Origin: Opitutia bacterium
GTDB taxonomy: Bacteria > Verrucomicrobiota > Verrucomicrobiia > Opitutales > UBA953
Direction of reading: 5' to 3'
DNA: 33,949 bases
Assembly: GCA_947456525.1 (NCBI GenBank)
Contig: CANGRI010000008.1
Span: 1 to 33,949 of the forward strand
The notes beneath the pieces are model-generated. The model had not been told where the DNA came from. It did not search any database and was given only the letters and a program-made list of their open reading frames with translations. The position numbers were made by a program, and so were the translations under genes. Below are positions 1-9,853 of the stretch, piece by piece. Numbering within the stretch: the first letter of the stretch is position 1; every line of letters begins with the position of its first letter.

Positions 1-453
1 ATGCCTGACGTCACCGCCCAACGGATCCGCTACGGTCGCATCATCGCGGTGTTGTTCGGCGTCCTCTGTCTCGGCCTAGGCATCGACGGCCTCAACGGCG
101 GAATCGCCGTCGGCGCGCTGCATATCCCTCCGCGCTGGAACCCCGCCGTGATCACCTTCCCCGTGGCCCTGCGGGCGGAGTCCTGGTTCTTCGTCGCGTA
201 TGCGATCCTGCTGTTCTTGCCCTGGCGACGGATCGTCAGCACCCGGCTGTGGAACGCGCTGTTCAGCCTCCTCTGCGTCGCGTCGGTGCTCTTCGCGTTC
301 GCGATGATCTGCGAAGTAATGGCCAAGAATTACATCGCGCAGAACGCGCACGTGAAGGCAAAGATCCCGGTCTTCCAGGCCGCCCTGCTCTTCCTCGGCC
401 TCGGCCAGATCCCGCTCGAACTGTTCAGCCGCAAGCCGGAGCTGCTCGACTGA
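1..453 (+). CDS. hypothetical integral membrane protein (about 4 TM)
   Basis: ORF of 150 aa with several hydrophobic segments; abuts the convergent ORF at 454. The window begins at its ATG, so the true start may lie upstream. Confidence 0.6.
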   Translation: MPDVTAQRIRYGRIIAVLFGVLCLGLGIDGLNGGIAVGALHIPPRWNPAVITFPVALRAESWFFVAYAILLFLPWRRIVSTRLWNALFSLLCVASVLFAFAMICEVMAKNYIAQNAHVKAKIPVFQAALLFLGLGQIPLELFSRKPELLD

Positions 454-828
454 TCAGAGCGCGGCGACGAGCTGGCGCCACGGGATGAACCAAGGCCAGA
501 CGAGGACGATCGCCACGAAAGAGACGGCGATGCCCGCCGGGATTTCGGCGGCGCGGCCGGAGAGAAGTCGCGGCACGGCGTACGCGAGCAACCACACTGA
601 CTTATAAATCACCTGGAATACGAGGAGCCAGAGGAAGCTGCCCGGAGAGACTAGACCGAGGACGGAACAAGCGAGGATGGCGAGCCATAGGGATCCTACC
701 AGCGTGCGCCAACCGGCGCTTTCCACGAACGCTCCCTGATCCGTGACCGACGGCTTGAGCAACGTGGCGAAGCCGACTGGAAGCAGAATCAAGATGTTCG
801 CCCAGAATAGGAACTGCGCCGCCGACAT
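454..828 (-). CDS. hypothetical integral membrane protein
   Basis: 124 aa ORF with hydrophobic helices; 3 nt downstream of the purK start, same strand. Confidence 0.65.
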   Translation of the reverse strand: MSAAQFLFWANILILLPVGFATLLKPSVTDQGAFVESAGWRTLVGSLWLAILACSVLGLVSPGSFLWLLVFQVIYKSVWLLAYAVPRLLSGRAAEIPAGIAVSFVAIVLVWPWFIPWRQLVAAL

Positions 829-831
829 AGA

Positions 832-1965
832 TCAGAGCGCGGCGTGCAACGCCTCGGCCCGGCGGATCGCTTCTTCCAGCGTCGGCGCCGTGACGGTGAT
901 GTGGCCCATCTTGCGGCCCGGAGCGGCCTTGCCCTTGTCGTAGAGATGCAGCTTGGCCGAAGGATCCGCGAGGACCTTGGTCCAGTCCGGCTCCTGGCCG
1001 TTACGCCAGACGTCGCCGAGCAGGTTGACCATCGCGGAAGGCGCGAGCGGCTTCGTGCCGCCGAGGGGCAGTCCGCAGACCGCGCGGATATGCTGCTCGA
1101 ACTGGCTCGTCTCGTTCGCGTCGAAGGTCTGGTGGCCGCTGTTGTGCGGGCGCGGGGCGAGTTCGTTGACGACGATACGGCCGTCCTTCACGAACATCTC
1201 GACGGCCAGGAGGCCGACGAGGCCGATCTTCCCGGCGATGCTCAGCGCCAAGGCGCGCGCCTCGGCGGCGGTGGCGTCGGAGATGCGGGCCGGCGAGATC
1301 GAAAGGTGGAGGATATGGTTCCGATGGATGTTCTCCGCGGGATCGTAGACCGCGGTGCGGCCGTCGACGGTACGCGCGACGAGCACGGAAATCTCCATCT
1401 GGAACGGCACCCAGGCTTCGAGGACGCCGACGGCGCCGCCGATCTTGTCCCAGGCGGCGGCGAGGTCCGCGTCGGCGGTCGGCAGCTTGACCTGGCCTTT
1501 GCCGTCGTAACCGAAATCGGCGGTCTTCAGCACGCAGGGGAATCCCACGGCCTTCACCGCGGCCTGAAGTTCCGCCAAGGAGGAGACGACCGCGAAATTC
1601 GCGCAAGGGATGCCGGAGGCGCGGAGGAATTCCTTTTCCCGGCGTCGATTCTGGCAGATCGCCAGGACGTTGGCCGAGGGATGGCTCGGGACGGACTTCG
1701 CGACGAACTCGACCGTGGCGGGGGGGATGTTCTCGAACTCGAGCGTGATACGGCCGCAGCCCTGCGCGAAGCGCGTCAGGGCGGCGGTGTCGTTCCAATC
1801 GGCGGCGATGTGCTCGTCGGCGATGGCCGCGGCACAGGCGCCGGCCGAAGGGTCGAACGTCCGCACCTTATAACCGAGACGGCGGGCGGCGATGGCCGAC
1901 ATGCGGCCGAGCTGACCTCCGCCGAGGATGCCGATGGTGCCGCCGGGCTGCAGGGGTCGCTCCAT
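832..1965 (-). CDS. purK: 5-(carboxyamino)imidazole ribonucleotide synthase (PurK)
   Basis: N-terminal GGTIGILGGGQLGRM, ATP-grasp features (CVLKTADFGYDGKGQ, VNELAPRPHNSGHQT); adjacent to purE. Confidence 0.96.
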   Translation of the reverse strand: MERPLQPGGTIGILGGGQLGRMSAIAARRLGYKVRTFDPSAGACAAAIADEHIAADWNDTAALTRFAQGCGRITLEFENIPPATVEFVAKSVPSHPSANVLAICQNRRREKEFLRASGIPCANFAVVSSLAELQAAVKAVGFPCVLKTADFGYDGKGQVKLPTADADLAAAWDKIGGAVGVLEAWVPFQMEISVLVARTVDGRTAVYDPAENIHRNHILHLSISPARISDATAAEARALALSIAGKIGLVGLLAVEMFVKDGRIVVNELAPRPHNSGHQTFDANETSQFEQHIRAVCGLPLGGTKPLAPSAMVNLLGDVWRNGQEPDWTKVLADPSAKLHLYDKGKAAPGRKMGHITVTAPTLEEAIRRAEALHAAL

Positions 1966-1968
1966 GGC

Positions 1969-2490
1969 TCAGCGCTTCTTGCCCTTGCGGCCGGGGATAG
2001 GGTTATCGAGCACGGCCTTGGTCTGGGCCGCGCGATAGCCGTCGAGTTTCTTGGCTAGCTTGGCGTCGGAAAGCGCGAGCACGGCGGCGGCGCCAAGGGC
2101 GGCGTTGATCGCGCCGGCACGGCCGATGGCGAACGTGTGGACCGGGATGCCGGCCGGCATCTGGACGATCGAAAGAAGCGAGTCGATGCCGTCGAGGGAC
2201 TTGGACTGGACGGGCACGCCCATCACAGGAAGCGACGTCATGGCGGCGACCATGCCGGGAAGATGGGCGGCGCCGCCGGCTCCGGCGATGATGACCTTCA
2301 GGCCGCGGCGGCGGGCGGCCAGAGCGTAATCCTTGAGCTTAAGGGGCGTGCGATGGGCGCTCACGACCTCGGCTTCGAAGGCGACCCCGAGCTTCTTGAG
2401 CGTGTCGGCGGCGTTGACCATCGTCTCCCAGTCGGACTGGGAGCCCATGATGATGCCGACCTGAGGAGCGGAAGGAAGCGCGCGTGCCAT
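1969..2490 (-). CDS. purE: 5-(carboxyamino)imidazole ribonucleotide mutase (PurE)
   Basis: [42 protein letters not shown] motifs. Confidence 0.97.
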   Translation of the reverse strand: MARALPSAPQVGIIMGSQSDWETMVNAADTLKKLGVAFEAEVVSAHRTPLKLKDYALAARRRGLKVIIAGAGGAAHLPGMVAAMTSLPVMGVPVQSKSLDGIDSLLSIVQMPAGIPVHTFAIGRAGAINAALGAAAVLALSDAKLAKKLDGYRAAQTKAVLDNPIPGRKGKKR

Positions 2491-2541
2491 GCCCGAAGCG
2501 TGCCCAAGCCCGGCCCGCCTGTGAAGCCCGAAGCGTAAAAA

Positions 2542-4437
2542 CTACTCCGTGAACGGGACGTATTCGGGGACCAGCTGACAGATGCCCTGCTTGCAGGCCT
2601 GGCGTTCGAGCGGAAGCAATGCGCGGACCCGGGTCAGGAAAGCCTCGGTCGAGTCGGGCGAAGCCTGCTCCGCGACAAAGCGGAAGACGCGCGGGTGCTC
2701 GGTCGGACGATACTGCTCTCCCTCGTGCTGCAGTTCCTCGACCAGCTTCTCTCCGGGACGAAGCCCGATGATGCGGATCTCGATGTCGATGTCCGGGCGG
2801 AGGCCGCTCAGCTCGATGAGCTGGCGGGCGACGTCGATGATCTTGAGGGGCTGTCCCATCTCGAGGACGAGGATATCGCCGCCGCTGCCGAGCGTCGCGC
2901 TCTGGAGGACGAGGCCGACGGCCTCCGGGATGGTCATGAAGTATCGCTTCACGTCAGGGTGCGTGACCGTGACAGGTCCGCCGGCGGCGATCTGCCGGCG
3001 GAAGATCGGGATGACGGACCCCGAAGACCCCAGCACGTTGCCGAACCGAACCGCGAGGAAGGCGGTCCGCCCTCCCGAACGCGCCTGCATGGAGCGCACG
3101 ACGAGTTCGGCCAGCCGCTTGCTCGCGCCCATGACGTTCGTGGGATTCACCGCCTTATCGGACGAGATGAGGACGAATTTCTCGGCGCCATGCTCGGCGG
3201 CGAGCTGCGCCACCACGGCCGTCCCGAGGACGTTGTTCTTCAGGGCCTCGGAAGGCTGGGATTCCATCATCGGCACGTGCTTGTGCGCCGCGGCATGCAA
3301 GACGAGGCTGGGCTGGAAGCGGACGAAGACATCGCGCATGCGGTCGGCGTCGGCGACGTCGGCGACAATCGGCGTGATGAGCGCGCCGGCGCCCGCGGAG
3401 ATGAGCTCCTGCTCCGCCTGGTAGAGAAGCACTTCGCACTGATCGAGGATGAGGAGGCGGGCGGGCGAACGCGCGGCGACCTGGCGGCAGAGTTCGGATC
3501 CGATGCTGCCGCCCGCTCCCGTCACCAATACCGTGCGACCTTTCACCATCGCGTCGATGGCTTCGTCATCGAGCTTCGCGGGCTCACGGCCGAGGATATC
3601 TTCGACGGAGATCGGACGGATGTCGCTGGCGCGGACGCGACCGCCGGCGAGCTCCGCCATGGAGGGCACCACCAGGACGCGCAAGTTGCTGGCCGAGGCG
3701 AGCGCGCTCACCTCGCGGATGCGCCGGACGGCCGCGGCGGGCAAAGCCAGGATGATTTCCGTGACGCCGTATTTCTCGGCAAGCTCGGGTATCCGCTCCG
3801 GCGCGCCGATCACAGGTACGCCGTGGATGTGGAGGCCATGCTTGGCCGCATCGTCATCCAAGAAGCAGACGGGTTCGATGCCGTGGCCGCGACGGCTCAG
3901 GAGTTCGGAAGCGAGCTGGGCGCCGGCCTGACCGGCTCCGACGATCGCGATGCGTTCGACGACGCCCTGGGTCGCCTGCGCCTTGCTCCAGAAACGTTCT
4001 CGTAGCGCTCGGATCGAGACGCGGAAGCCCATGAAGAGGACCAGCGAAAGGTTGAAGTCGACGAGCAGGACGCCGTTGGGAGGGTCGAACGGATCGGTCG
4101 GATTACCGGTACCGACGACCGCGGCGAGAACCAAGGCCAACACGGTGGCGATACCGAGAGCCATCCCCATGCGGAACGCGTCAGGTAGTCGGAAATAATA
4201 GAATACGCCGCGGAACTGGCCCCAGGCGCCGAGCAGCAGCACCTTGAGCGGGATCAGCCACAGGAGGGCCAGCGGTCGCTGGACGTAAAGATAAGCCCCG
4301 GCGGAATGCTGCTGGGCGAGTCCTTCTTCGGCCGCGAATCGTAGCTCGTAGGCGCCCCAGAGCGAAAGGGCGGCAAGCACGCCATACGTCGCGAAGAAGA
4401 ACGCGGCGCGTTGGAAGCGATTGACCGGGGCAGCCAT
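2542..4437 (-). CDS. CapD/FlaA1/WbpM-type membrane nucleoside-diphosphate sugar 4,6-dehydratase
   Basis: N-terminal TM helices, two Rossmann domains (IVGAGQAGAQLASEL; VTGAGGSIGSELCRQ), SSDKAVNPTNVMGASKRLAE, LRPGEKLVEEL. Confidence 0.93.
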   Translation of the reverse strand: MAAPVNRFQRAAFFFATYGVLAALSLWGAYELRFAAEEGLAQQHSAGAYLYVQRPLALLWLIPLKVLLLGAWGQFRGVFYYFRLPDAFRMGMALGIATVLALVLAAVVGTGNPTDPFDPPNGVLLVDFNLSLVLFMGFRVSIRALRERFWSKAQATQGVVERIAIVGAGQAGAQLASELLSRRGHGIEPVCFLDDDAAKHGLHIHGVPVIGAPERIPELAEKYGVTEIILALPAAAVRRIREVSALASASNLRVLVVPSMAELAGGRVRASDIRPISVEDILGREPAKLDDEAIDAMVKGRTVLVTGAGGSIGSELCRQVAARSPARLLILDQCEVLLYQAEQELISAGAGALITPIVADVADADRMRDVFVRFQPSLVLHAAAHKHVPMMESQPSEALKNNVLGTAVVAQLAAEHGAEKFVLISSDKAVNPTNVMGASKRLAELVVRSMQARSGGRTAFLAVRFGNVLGSSGSVIPIFRRQIAAGGPVTVTHPDVKRYFMTIPEAVGLVLQSATLGSGGDILVLEMGQPLKIIDVARQLIELSGLRPDIDIEIRIIGLRPGEKLVEELQHEGEQYRPTEHPRVFRFVAEQASPDSTEAFLTRVRALLPLERQACKQGICQLVPEYVPFTE

Positions 4438-4468
4438 GGGGTCGCCTTATAATCAGGACCTCGGGCTT

Positions 4469-6226
4469 TTATTCAATGACGATGCGAAAGCCCAAGGTGC
4501 GGCTCTTTTCCCGCTTATAGACCGAACGGCTCGGGAGGACCTTGCCGAGCGGGGTGGCGACGCTGCCGCCGAGCACGGGGGCGCGGGTCTCTTCAGGCGC
4601 GGCCAACGCCCACTCTTCGACGTTGCCGATCAGGTCATGGATGCCTGCGGCATTAGGCGCGGAGCTGCCGGCCTGGCGCACCGTGGTCCCGTCGGTGTTC
4701 GCGGTGGTCCAGCACTGCTCGGGCGAAGGGGAATTCGCCTGGGCTCCGGCGGCGGCGGCGAATTCAGCCGGGGTCGGCAGGCGTACCTTGGCTCCGAGGA
4801 GCCAGCCCAGCCGGGTGGCGAAGGCTTCGGCGTCCGCATAGGTGACCGATTCCACCGGATTCGCTTCGCGGCGTAAGGAGCTGGGATTGGCGCCGGTCAC
4901 CGATGCGTAGAGGCCTTGGGGGATTTCGGTCCGGAACATACGCACGGACGATGACGGCACAGGCCGGAGATTCTGGTCGATCGTGCCGAGGAGGCTCCGG
5001 ATCACGGCTCCGTTGGCCGCCAGGAATTCCAATTCGTTGCGTTCGTCGCTGTCGGCGACGAATGCGCCGGTGTTGGCCGTGTCGATACGACGGGCTTCGA
5101 GGACCAATTCGTCGGCCAGCCTGATGGCCGCATCGGCATGGCGCTCCCTCAGGGCGGCACGCATCTGTTCGCGGCGAAGTCGCAGCGACTCGATCTCGCC
5201 ATGGAAACGGGCGAAGTTCAGCCGGATGGCCATCGCGGACTCCTTGGCGCGATCGGCGAAGGTGCTCTTGGGATAATCGGTCAGAAGCTTGGCGAAGCCA
5301 TCTACCGCGGCCTGCCAGGCCTGCGTCGCGCCCGCCCATTCTCCCTGCTTCTCGGCGGCCTCGGCCTTGGCTTGCTGGGCGAGGATGGCGTTCCAGGCGT
5401 CGCCGGAAATCGCCGTCTCCCGACGTTCGGCAAGTTTTTCGGAGCGGCCGAACTCGGTGTTACGGACGTCGCGGTAACGGCCGAGGAAATCGGTCTCGCA
5501 GTCGATGGCCTCGTTGAACTTTGCGGCGGATTCGGCGAACTTGCCCGCGGCGAACAGTTTCTCGGCCTGGGCTTCGAGGTCGCGGCCTTTCTGCCAAAGG
5601 GGAGCCGATTCTAGGCGCCGGAGCCGGGTGTCGAGCCGGGCGCGCCTGCCGGGGTCGGACAGGCCGGAGAACTCCCACTTGGTGTCGATCTCCTGCTCGC
5701 AGGCGACGGCACGTCGCAGGTAAGGGATGGCGGCGGCCTCGTCGGTCTTGGCGAGGGCGAGGGCCTTGGCCTCGGCTTCGTCGGAATCGTGCCGAAGCTG
5801 TTCGCCGCGGATCAGGTGCAAGCGGCGGCGGAGGGATTGCTGGCGGAGGTTATCCGTGCCGACCGACTGGCGGGCGGTGATATATTCCTCCTGCAGGCGC
5901 AGGGCCTCCTCAAGGATGGCGATATCGGCTTCCTTGAGCTCGAAGCGCTCCTGCCTGATCTTCTCGAAGGCCGCTTCCTGCTGCAGCGAGCGTTGCCGCA
6001 GGGCTTCGGCCTGTTCCGGCGTGACGTCCAGCTCGGACTGACGGGTCGTGCGGCGGTCCGCGGTGTAGAGCAGCAGGCTCACGATCGCCAGCGAAAGAAG
6101 GATGACGACGAGCAGCGGCGCCCGTAACCGGAGCCAAAGGACCTCTCGCAAGACCTTGCTCGAACCCACCCTCGAATCAGGCGTCGGGATGAAGTCGTGC
6201 TTGGGGTTCTTGGGACCGTGGGTCAT
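4469..6226 (-). CDS. membrane-anchored coiled-coil/repeat protein with C-terminal SUMF1/FGE-sulfatase-like domain
   Basis: One N-terminal TM (LLVVILLSLAIVSLLLY), long charged helical middle, C-terminal FGE-like motifs (NPVESVTYADAEAFATRL, VRLPTPAEFAAAAG, GIHDLIGNVEEWA, GFRIVIE). Confidence 0.8.
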   Translation of the reverse strand: MTHGPKNPKHDFIPTPDSRVGSSKVLREVLWLRLRAPLLVVILLSLAIVSLLLYTADRRTTRQSELDVTPEQAEALRQRSLQQEAAFEKIRQERFELKEADIAILEEALRLQEEYITARQSVGTDNLRQQSLRRRLHLIRGEQLRHDSDEAEAKALALAKTDEAAAIPYLRRAVACEQEIDTKWEFSGLSDPGRRARLDTRLRRLESAPLWQKGRDLEAQAEKLFAAGKFAESAAKFNEAIDCETDFLGRYRDVRNTEFGRSEKLAERRETAISGDAWNAILAQQAKAEAAEKQGEWAGATQAWQAAVDGFAKLLTDYPKSTFADRAKESAMAIRLNFARFHGEIESLRLRREQMRAALRERHADAAIRLADELVLEARRIDTANTGAFVADSDERNELEFLAANGAVIRSLLGTIDQNLRPVPSSSVRMFRTEIPQGLYASVTGANPSSLRREANPVESVTYADAEAFATRLGWLLGAKVRLPTPAEFAAAAGAQANSPSPEQCWTTANTDGTTVRQAGSSAPNAAGIHDLIGNVEEWALAAPEETRAPVLGGSVATPLGKVLPSRSVYKREKSRTLGFRIVIE

Positions 6227-6315
6227 GGCAGGACCGACAACTTTGTCGCTGGCGGTTTGTTTGCTTTAATAGTTAATCACTCTGGTTCATCACAGTAGCA
6301 CCTTCAACCTTGGAA

Positions 6316-7170
6316 ATGGCTCAATTCAAGCGCATCGCCGTCGTCGGCGCCGGCCTCATCGGCGGCTCAATCCTCCTCGCGGCGGCGCGGAGAGGCCTGG
6401 CGGGTTCGCTCGCGTGCTGGTCGCGTTCCGAAAAATCACGCGCCACCCTCCGGGGATTCGGCGTCGCGGAAGTCTTCGATGATGCCGCCACCTGCGTGAA
6501 GGGCGCCGACCTGGTGATCGTGACGACCCCCGTCGACACCGCCGAAGAGACCTTCCTCGCGATCGCCCCGGGCCTGAGCCCCGGCGCCGTCGTGACGGAC
6601 GCCGGCAGCGTGAAGGGTTCGATCCTCGTCGCGGCCCGACGCCTGCCTGCCGCCAATCCCTTCGTAGGCGCCCATCCCATGGCCGGAGGAGAAAAGGCCG
6701 GCGCCGCCCACGCCGCCGCGAACCTCTTCGAGGGACGAGTCTGCTTCCTCACCCCGACCGGCGCCGAGAATCCCCAGGCCCTCGAAGCGGTCAGGCTCTT
6801 CTGGAAAGAACTCGGTTCCGTGCTGCATGAGACCGATGCGGCCAAACATGACGAGATCGTCGCAGCGATCAGCCACGTCCCCCACGCCGCCGCATCCGCG
6901 CTGATGCTGGCCGTCATGGATCAGCCCGGCTTCCGGCGTTTCGCCGTCGGGGCCGGCCTGCGCGACACGACCCGCATCGCCGCCGGCGAAGAAAACCTCT
7001 GGGTGGGCATCATGCTGGCCAACGCTCGTCACACGGCCGACGGGTTGCGCGCCGTCGAGCAGCGCGCCGGCGAATTACGCGCCGCGATCGAGAATGGCGA
7101 CGGAGCCGCGCTCGGCCGACTGCTCGCCGAAGCCCGTATCGCCCGACAGAACCTGGACCGAGCCGAATGA
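6316..7170 (+). CDS. tyrA: prephenate dehydrogenase
   Basis: IAVVGAGLIGGSILLAAARRG, VGAHPMAGGEKAG, ISHVPHAAASAL, GAGLRDTTRIAAG; overlaps aroA start by ATGA. An upstream in-frame TTG at 6310 is an alternative start. Confidence 0.93.
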   Translation: MAQFKRIAVVGAGLIGGSILLAAARRGLAGSLACWSRSEKSRATLRGFGVAEVFDDAATCVKGADLVIVTTPVDTAEETFLAIAPGLSPGAVVTDAGSVKGSILVAARRLPAANPFVGAHPMAGGEKAGAAHAAANLFEGRVCFLTPTGAENPQALEAVRLFWKELGSVLHETDAAKHDEIVAAISHVPHAAASALMLAVMDQPGFRRFAVGAGLRDTTRIAAGEENLWVGIMLANARHTADGLRAVEQRAGELRAAIENGDGAALGRLLAEARIARQNLDRAE

Positions 7171-9200
7171 GCCCGACCCTTGTCATCCGCCCCTTCCAGA
7201 CGCCGGCCCGCGGCGTCGCGCAGGTACCCGGCTCGAAGAGCATCACGAACCGCGCGCTGATTCTCGCCGCCTTGGCGGACGGCCCCACCCTCTTCACCGG
7301 CGCGCTCTTCAGCCGCGACACCCGCATCCTCATCGCCGCGCTGCAGTCGCTTGGCTTCGAGGTCTCCGCGGACGAATCCGCGTGCTCGATCCGCATCGTC
7401 GGCCTCGGCGGCCGCATCCCGAACGCCCGCGCCAAGATCCATGTCGGCAACGCCGGCACGGCCGCGCGCTTCCTGACCGCCTTCCTCGCGCTCGCTCCGG
7501 AAGGCTGCTACGAGATGGATGGCGACGAAGCCATGCGCGCCCGTCCGATGCGCGGCTTGCTCGAAGCCCTGACCGCCGGCGGTTGCCGTGCGCTCAAGCA
7601 GGACGGATCGTCCGCCGTCGGCTTCCCCTTCACGCTGCATACGACCGGCAAGCTCGGCCGTCTCGAGGTCGACGCCTCGGCCTCCTCGCAGCTGCTGTCC
7701 GCGCTGCTGATGGTACTACCGCTTTCGGCTGGAGCCTCCGTCAGCATGAAGGGCTCCACGGTCTCGGAACCTTTCGTCGAGATGACCGCGCGCATGTGCG
7801 GACAGTTCGGCCGACCGCTGTCCCGCCTCCCGGACGGCAGCTGGACATGCGCCACCCCGGGGCCCTATGCCGCGCAACCCTCCTACGGGATCGAACCCGA
7901 CGCCACGGCGGCCAGCTACTTCATCGCCCTTCCGGCCGTGACCGGCGCGCGCGCCTCGGTCCGCATCGAAGGCTACGCCGACGGCGGACTGCAAGGGGAC
8001 ACCGCTTTCGCCAAAGTCGCCGCGGCCTGCGGCGCCACCCTGAAGCCGGCCGACAGCACGTTGGTGACCGAATCCTGGTCGGCGATCCGCCGCGGCGATT
8101 TCGATTTCAACGCGTTCTCCGACACGTTCCTCACGCTCGCGACGATCGCCACGCTGGCCGACGGGCCGGTGAAGATCCGCGGCATCGCCCATACGCGCAA
8201 GCAGGAGACCGACCGCGTCCTGGCGATGGCGACCGAGCTCGAGCGCCTGGGCATCAAAGTGACCCCGACGGCCGCCGAACTCCGCGCCGACGAGACGCTC
8301 TCCTCCCTGACGATCTTCCCTGACAAGGCCGCGCTCCGTCGAGCCGCAGCCGAAGGTCCCGTCACGATTCACACCTATGAAGACCATCGCATGGCGATGA
8401 GCTTCGGCGTCCTCGGCAGCTTCGATCTTTTCGGCGACGGCCGCCCGTGGATCGCGATCGAAGACCCGGCCTGCACCGGCAAGACGTTCCCGCACTTCTT
8501 CAAGGCCCTCGAAGCCCTCCGTACCAACTTCGTCCGCATCTCCGTCGATGGCGGCGCCGCTTCCGGCAAATCCAGCACTAGCCGTCGGCTCGCGTCGGTC
8601 CACGGACTCCTGCACGTGGACACCGGAGCCCATTACCGTAGCCTGACCCGCGCCCTGCTCCTGGCCGGAGCTTCCGCCGACGACCCCGCCTCGATCAAGG
8701 CCGCGCTCGGGAAACTCCGGATCGGTTCTCGCATCATCCTCAGGCAGGGAGCGCGCAGCTCGGCCTTGACGCTCGATGGCGCCTTGCCTGATGACGCCGA
8801 CCTTCGCACGCCGGAGGTGAACGCCGCCGTCTCGAAGGTCGCCGCGCTTCCCGTCGTCCGTACCTTCCTGCTGGAATACCAACGCTCGCAGGTGAAGCTC
8901 GCCAGCGACCATGGCTTCGCCGGCGTCGTCATGGAAGGCCGCGACATCGGCTCCGTCGTGCTCCCTGACGCCGAAGTCCGCATCTTCCTTGAAGCCGATG
9001 CCGATGCCCGCGCCCAGCGCCGCGCCGCCGAAGGCCAGTCCGACCAGGTCACCCAGCGAGACCATCTCGACGCCACGCGCAAGACGGCTCCGATGGTCTG
9101 CCCTCCTGGCGCGCACCGTCTGGATAACACGCACAAGTCGCTCGAGGAAGTGGTAGCCGAGATCGGCGGACTCATCAAAGTCGCCGCCCTGCCCCGATGA
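7167..9200 (+). CDS. aroA-cmk: bifunctional 3-phosphoshikimate 1-carboxyvinyltransferase / cytidylate kinase (AroA-Cmk fusion)
   Basis: AroA motifs (VPGSKSITNRALILAAL, HVGNAGTAARFLTAF, YEDHRMAMSFGVLGS, IEDPACTGKTFPHFF) followed in the same ORF by Cmk motifs (ISVDGGAASGKSSTSRRLA, HVDTGAHYRSLTRALL, VVMEGRDIGSVVLPDAEVRIFLEADADARAQRRAAE). Confidence 0.94.
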   Translation: MSPTLVIRPFQTPARGVAQVPGSKSITNRALILAALADGPTLFTGALFSRDTRILIAALQSLGFEVSADESACSIRIVGLGGRIPNARAKIHVGNAGTAARFLTAFLALAPEGCYEMDGDEAMRARPMRGLLEALTAGGCRALKQDGSSAVGFPFTLHTTGKLGRLEVDASASSQLLSALLMVLPLSAGASVSMKGSTVSEPFVEMTARMCGQFGRPLSRLPDGSWTCATPGPYAAQPSYGIEPDATAASYFIALPAVTGARASVRIEGYADGGLQGDTAFAKVAAACGATLKPADSTLVTESWSAIRRGDFDFNAFSDTFLTLATIATLADGPVKIRGIAHTRKQETDRVLAMATELERLGIKVTPTAAELRADETLSSLTIFPDKAALRRAAAEGPVTIHTYEDHRMAMSFGVLGSFDLFGDGRPWIAIEDPACTGKTFPHFFKALEALRTNFVRISVDGGAASGKSSTSRRLASVHGLLHVDTGAHYRSLTRALLLAGASADDPASIKAALGKLRIGSRIILRQGARSSALTLDGALPDDADLRTPEVNAAVSKVAALPVVRTFLLEYQRSQVKLASDHGFAGVVMEGRDIGSVVLPDAEVRIFLEADADARAQRRAAEGQSDQVTQRDHLDATRKTAPMVCPPGAHRLDNTHKSLEEVVAEIGGLIKVAALPR

Positions 9201-9841
9201 TCCTGGTCTCGAAGAACCTCATCTACAAGGCGGTCTACCACGGAGCCCGCGCGTTCATCGAGGTATTCTCCACGCTTGAGGTCGAAGGATGGGAGAACGT
9301 GCCGACCGGGGCCTGCCTCTTCGCCTCCAATCACCAGAGCATGCTCGACCCGCCTCTGATCGGCTCATGCCTGCCGCGGGAGATCTCTTTCATCGCCCGC
9401 CGTTCGCTCTTCGACAACCCGGTGTTCGGCTTCGTCATCCGGGCCTGCCACTCGATCCCGGTCGACCGGGGTGAAGCGGATATCGGCGCGATCCGGGCGG
9501 CGCTCGGCGCGCTGGCGGCCGGCGAAGGCCTCCTGATCTTCCCCGAAGGCACACGCAGCCACGACGGCAACATCGCCGAGCCTAAGGCCGGCGCCGGCCT
9601 GCTGGCTTGCAAGTCTGGCGTCCCCGTGGTGCCGATCCATATCCGCGGGGCGCGCGACGTCCTGCCGCGGGGCGCTAATTTCCCCGTCGGCTCGGCGCGC
9701 ATCCGCGTCCGTTTCGGCAAGGCGATGGCTCCGTCCGAATACGATCCGGGCGCCGCTCATCGCGAGCGCTCGATCGAGGCGTCGCGTCGCATCCTGGAGC
9801 GGATCAAGTCGCTCCCGGATTGCGCCGAGCCCGGCCTGTGA
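9197..9841 (+). CDS. plsC: 1-acyl-sn-glycerol-3-phosphate acyltransferase (PlsC family)
   Basis: NHQSMLDPPL (HX4D variant), IPVDRGEADIGAI, FPEGTRSHDG; ATGA overlap with the aroA-cmk stop. Confidence 0.92.
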   Translation: MILVSKNLIYKAVYHGARAFIEVFSTLEVEGWENVPTGACLFASNHQSMLDPPLIGSCLPREISFIARRSLFDNPVFGFVIRACHSIPVDRGEADIGAIRAALGALAAGEGLLIFPEGTRSHDGNIAEPKAGAGLLACKSGVPVVPIHIRGARDVLPRGANFPVGSARIRVRFGKAMAPSEYDPGAAHRERSIEASRRILERIKSLPDCAEPGL

Positions 9842-9853
9842 GGCGATAGGCGA

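Noticed and set aside
452-844. 15-nt repeat GATCAGAGCGCGGCG at 452-466 and 830-844
   Set aside because: Both copies are the 3' ends of minus-strand genes encoding AAL-stop; likely coincidence or minor local duplication
844-2058. 404-aa plus-strand ORF opposite purK
   Set aside because: Antisense shadow ORF with no recognisable domain
2695-4005. 436-aa plus-strand ORF opposite the CapD-like gene
   Set aside because: Shadow ORF in high-GC DNA; low-complexity Asp/Arg/Gly-rich translation and full overlap with a strongly supported gene
7716-9134. 472-aa minus-strand ORF opposite aroA-cmk
   Set aside because: Antisense shadow ORF; composition typical of reversed GC-rich codons
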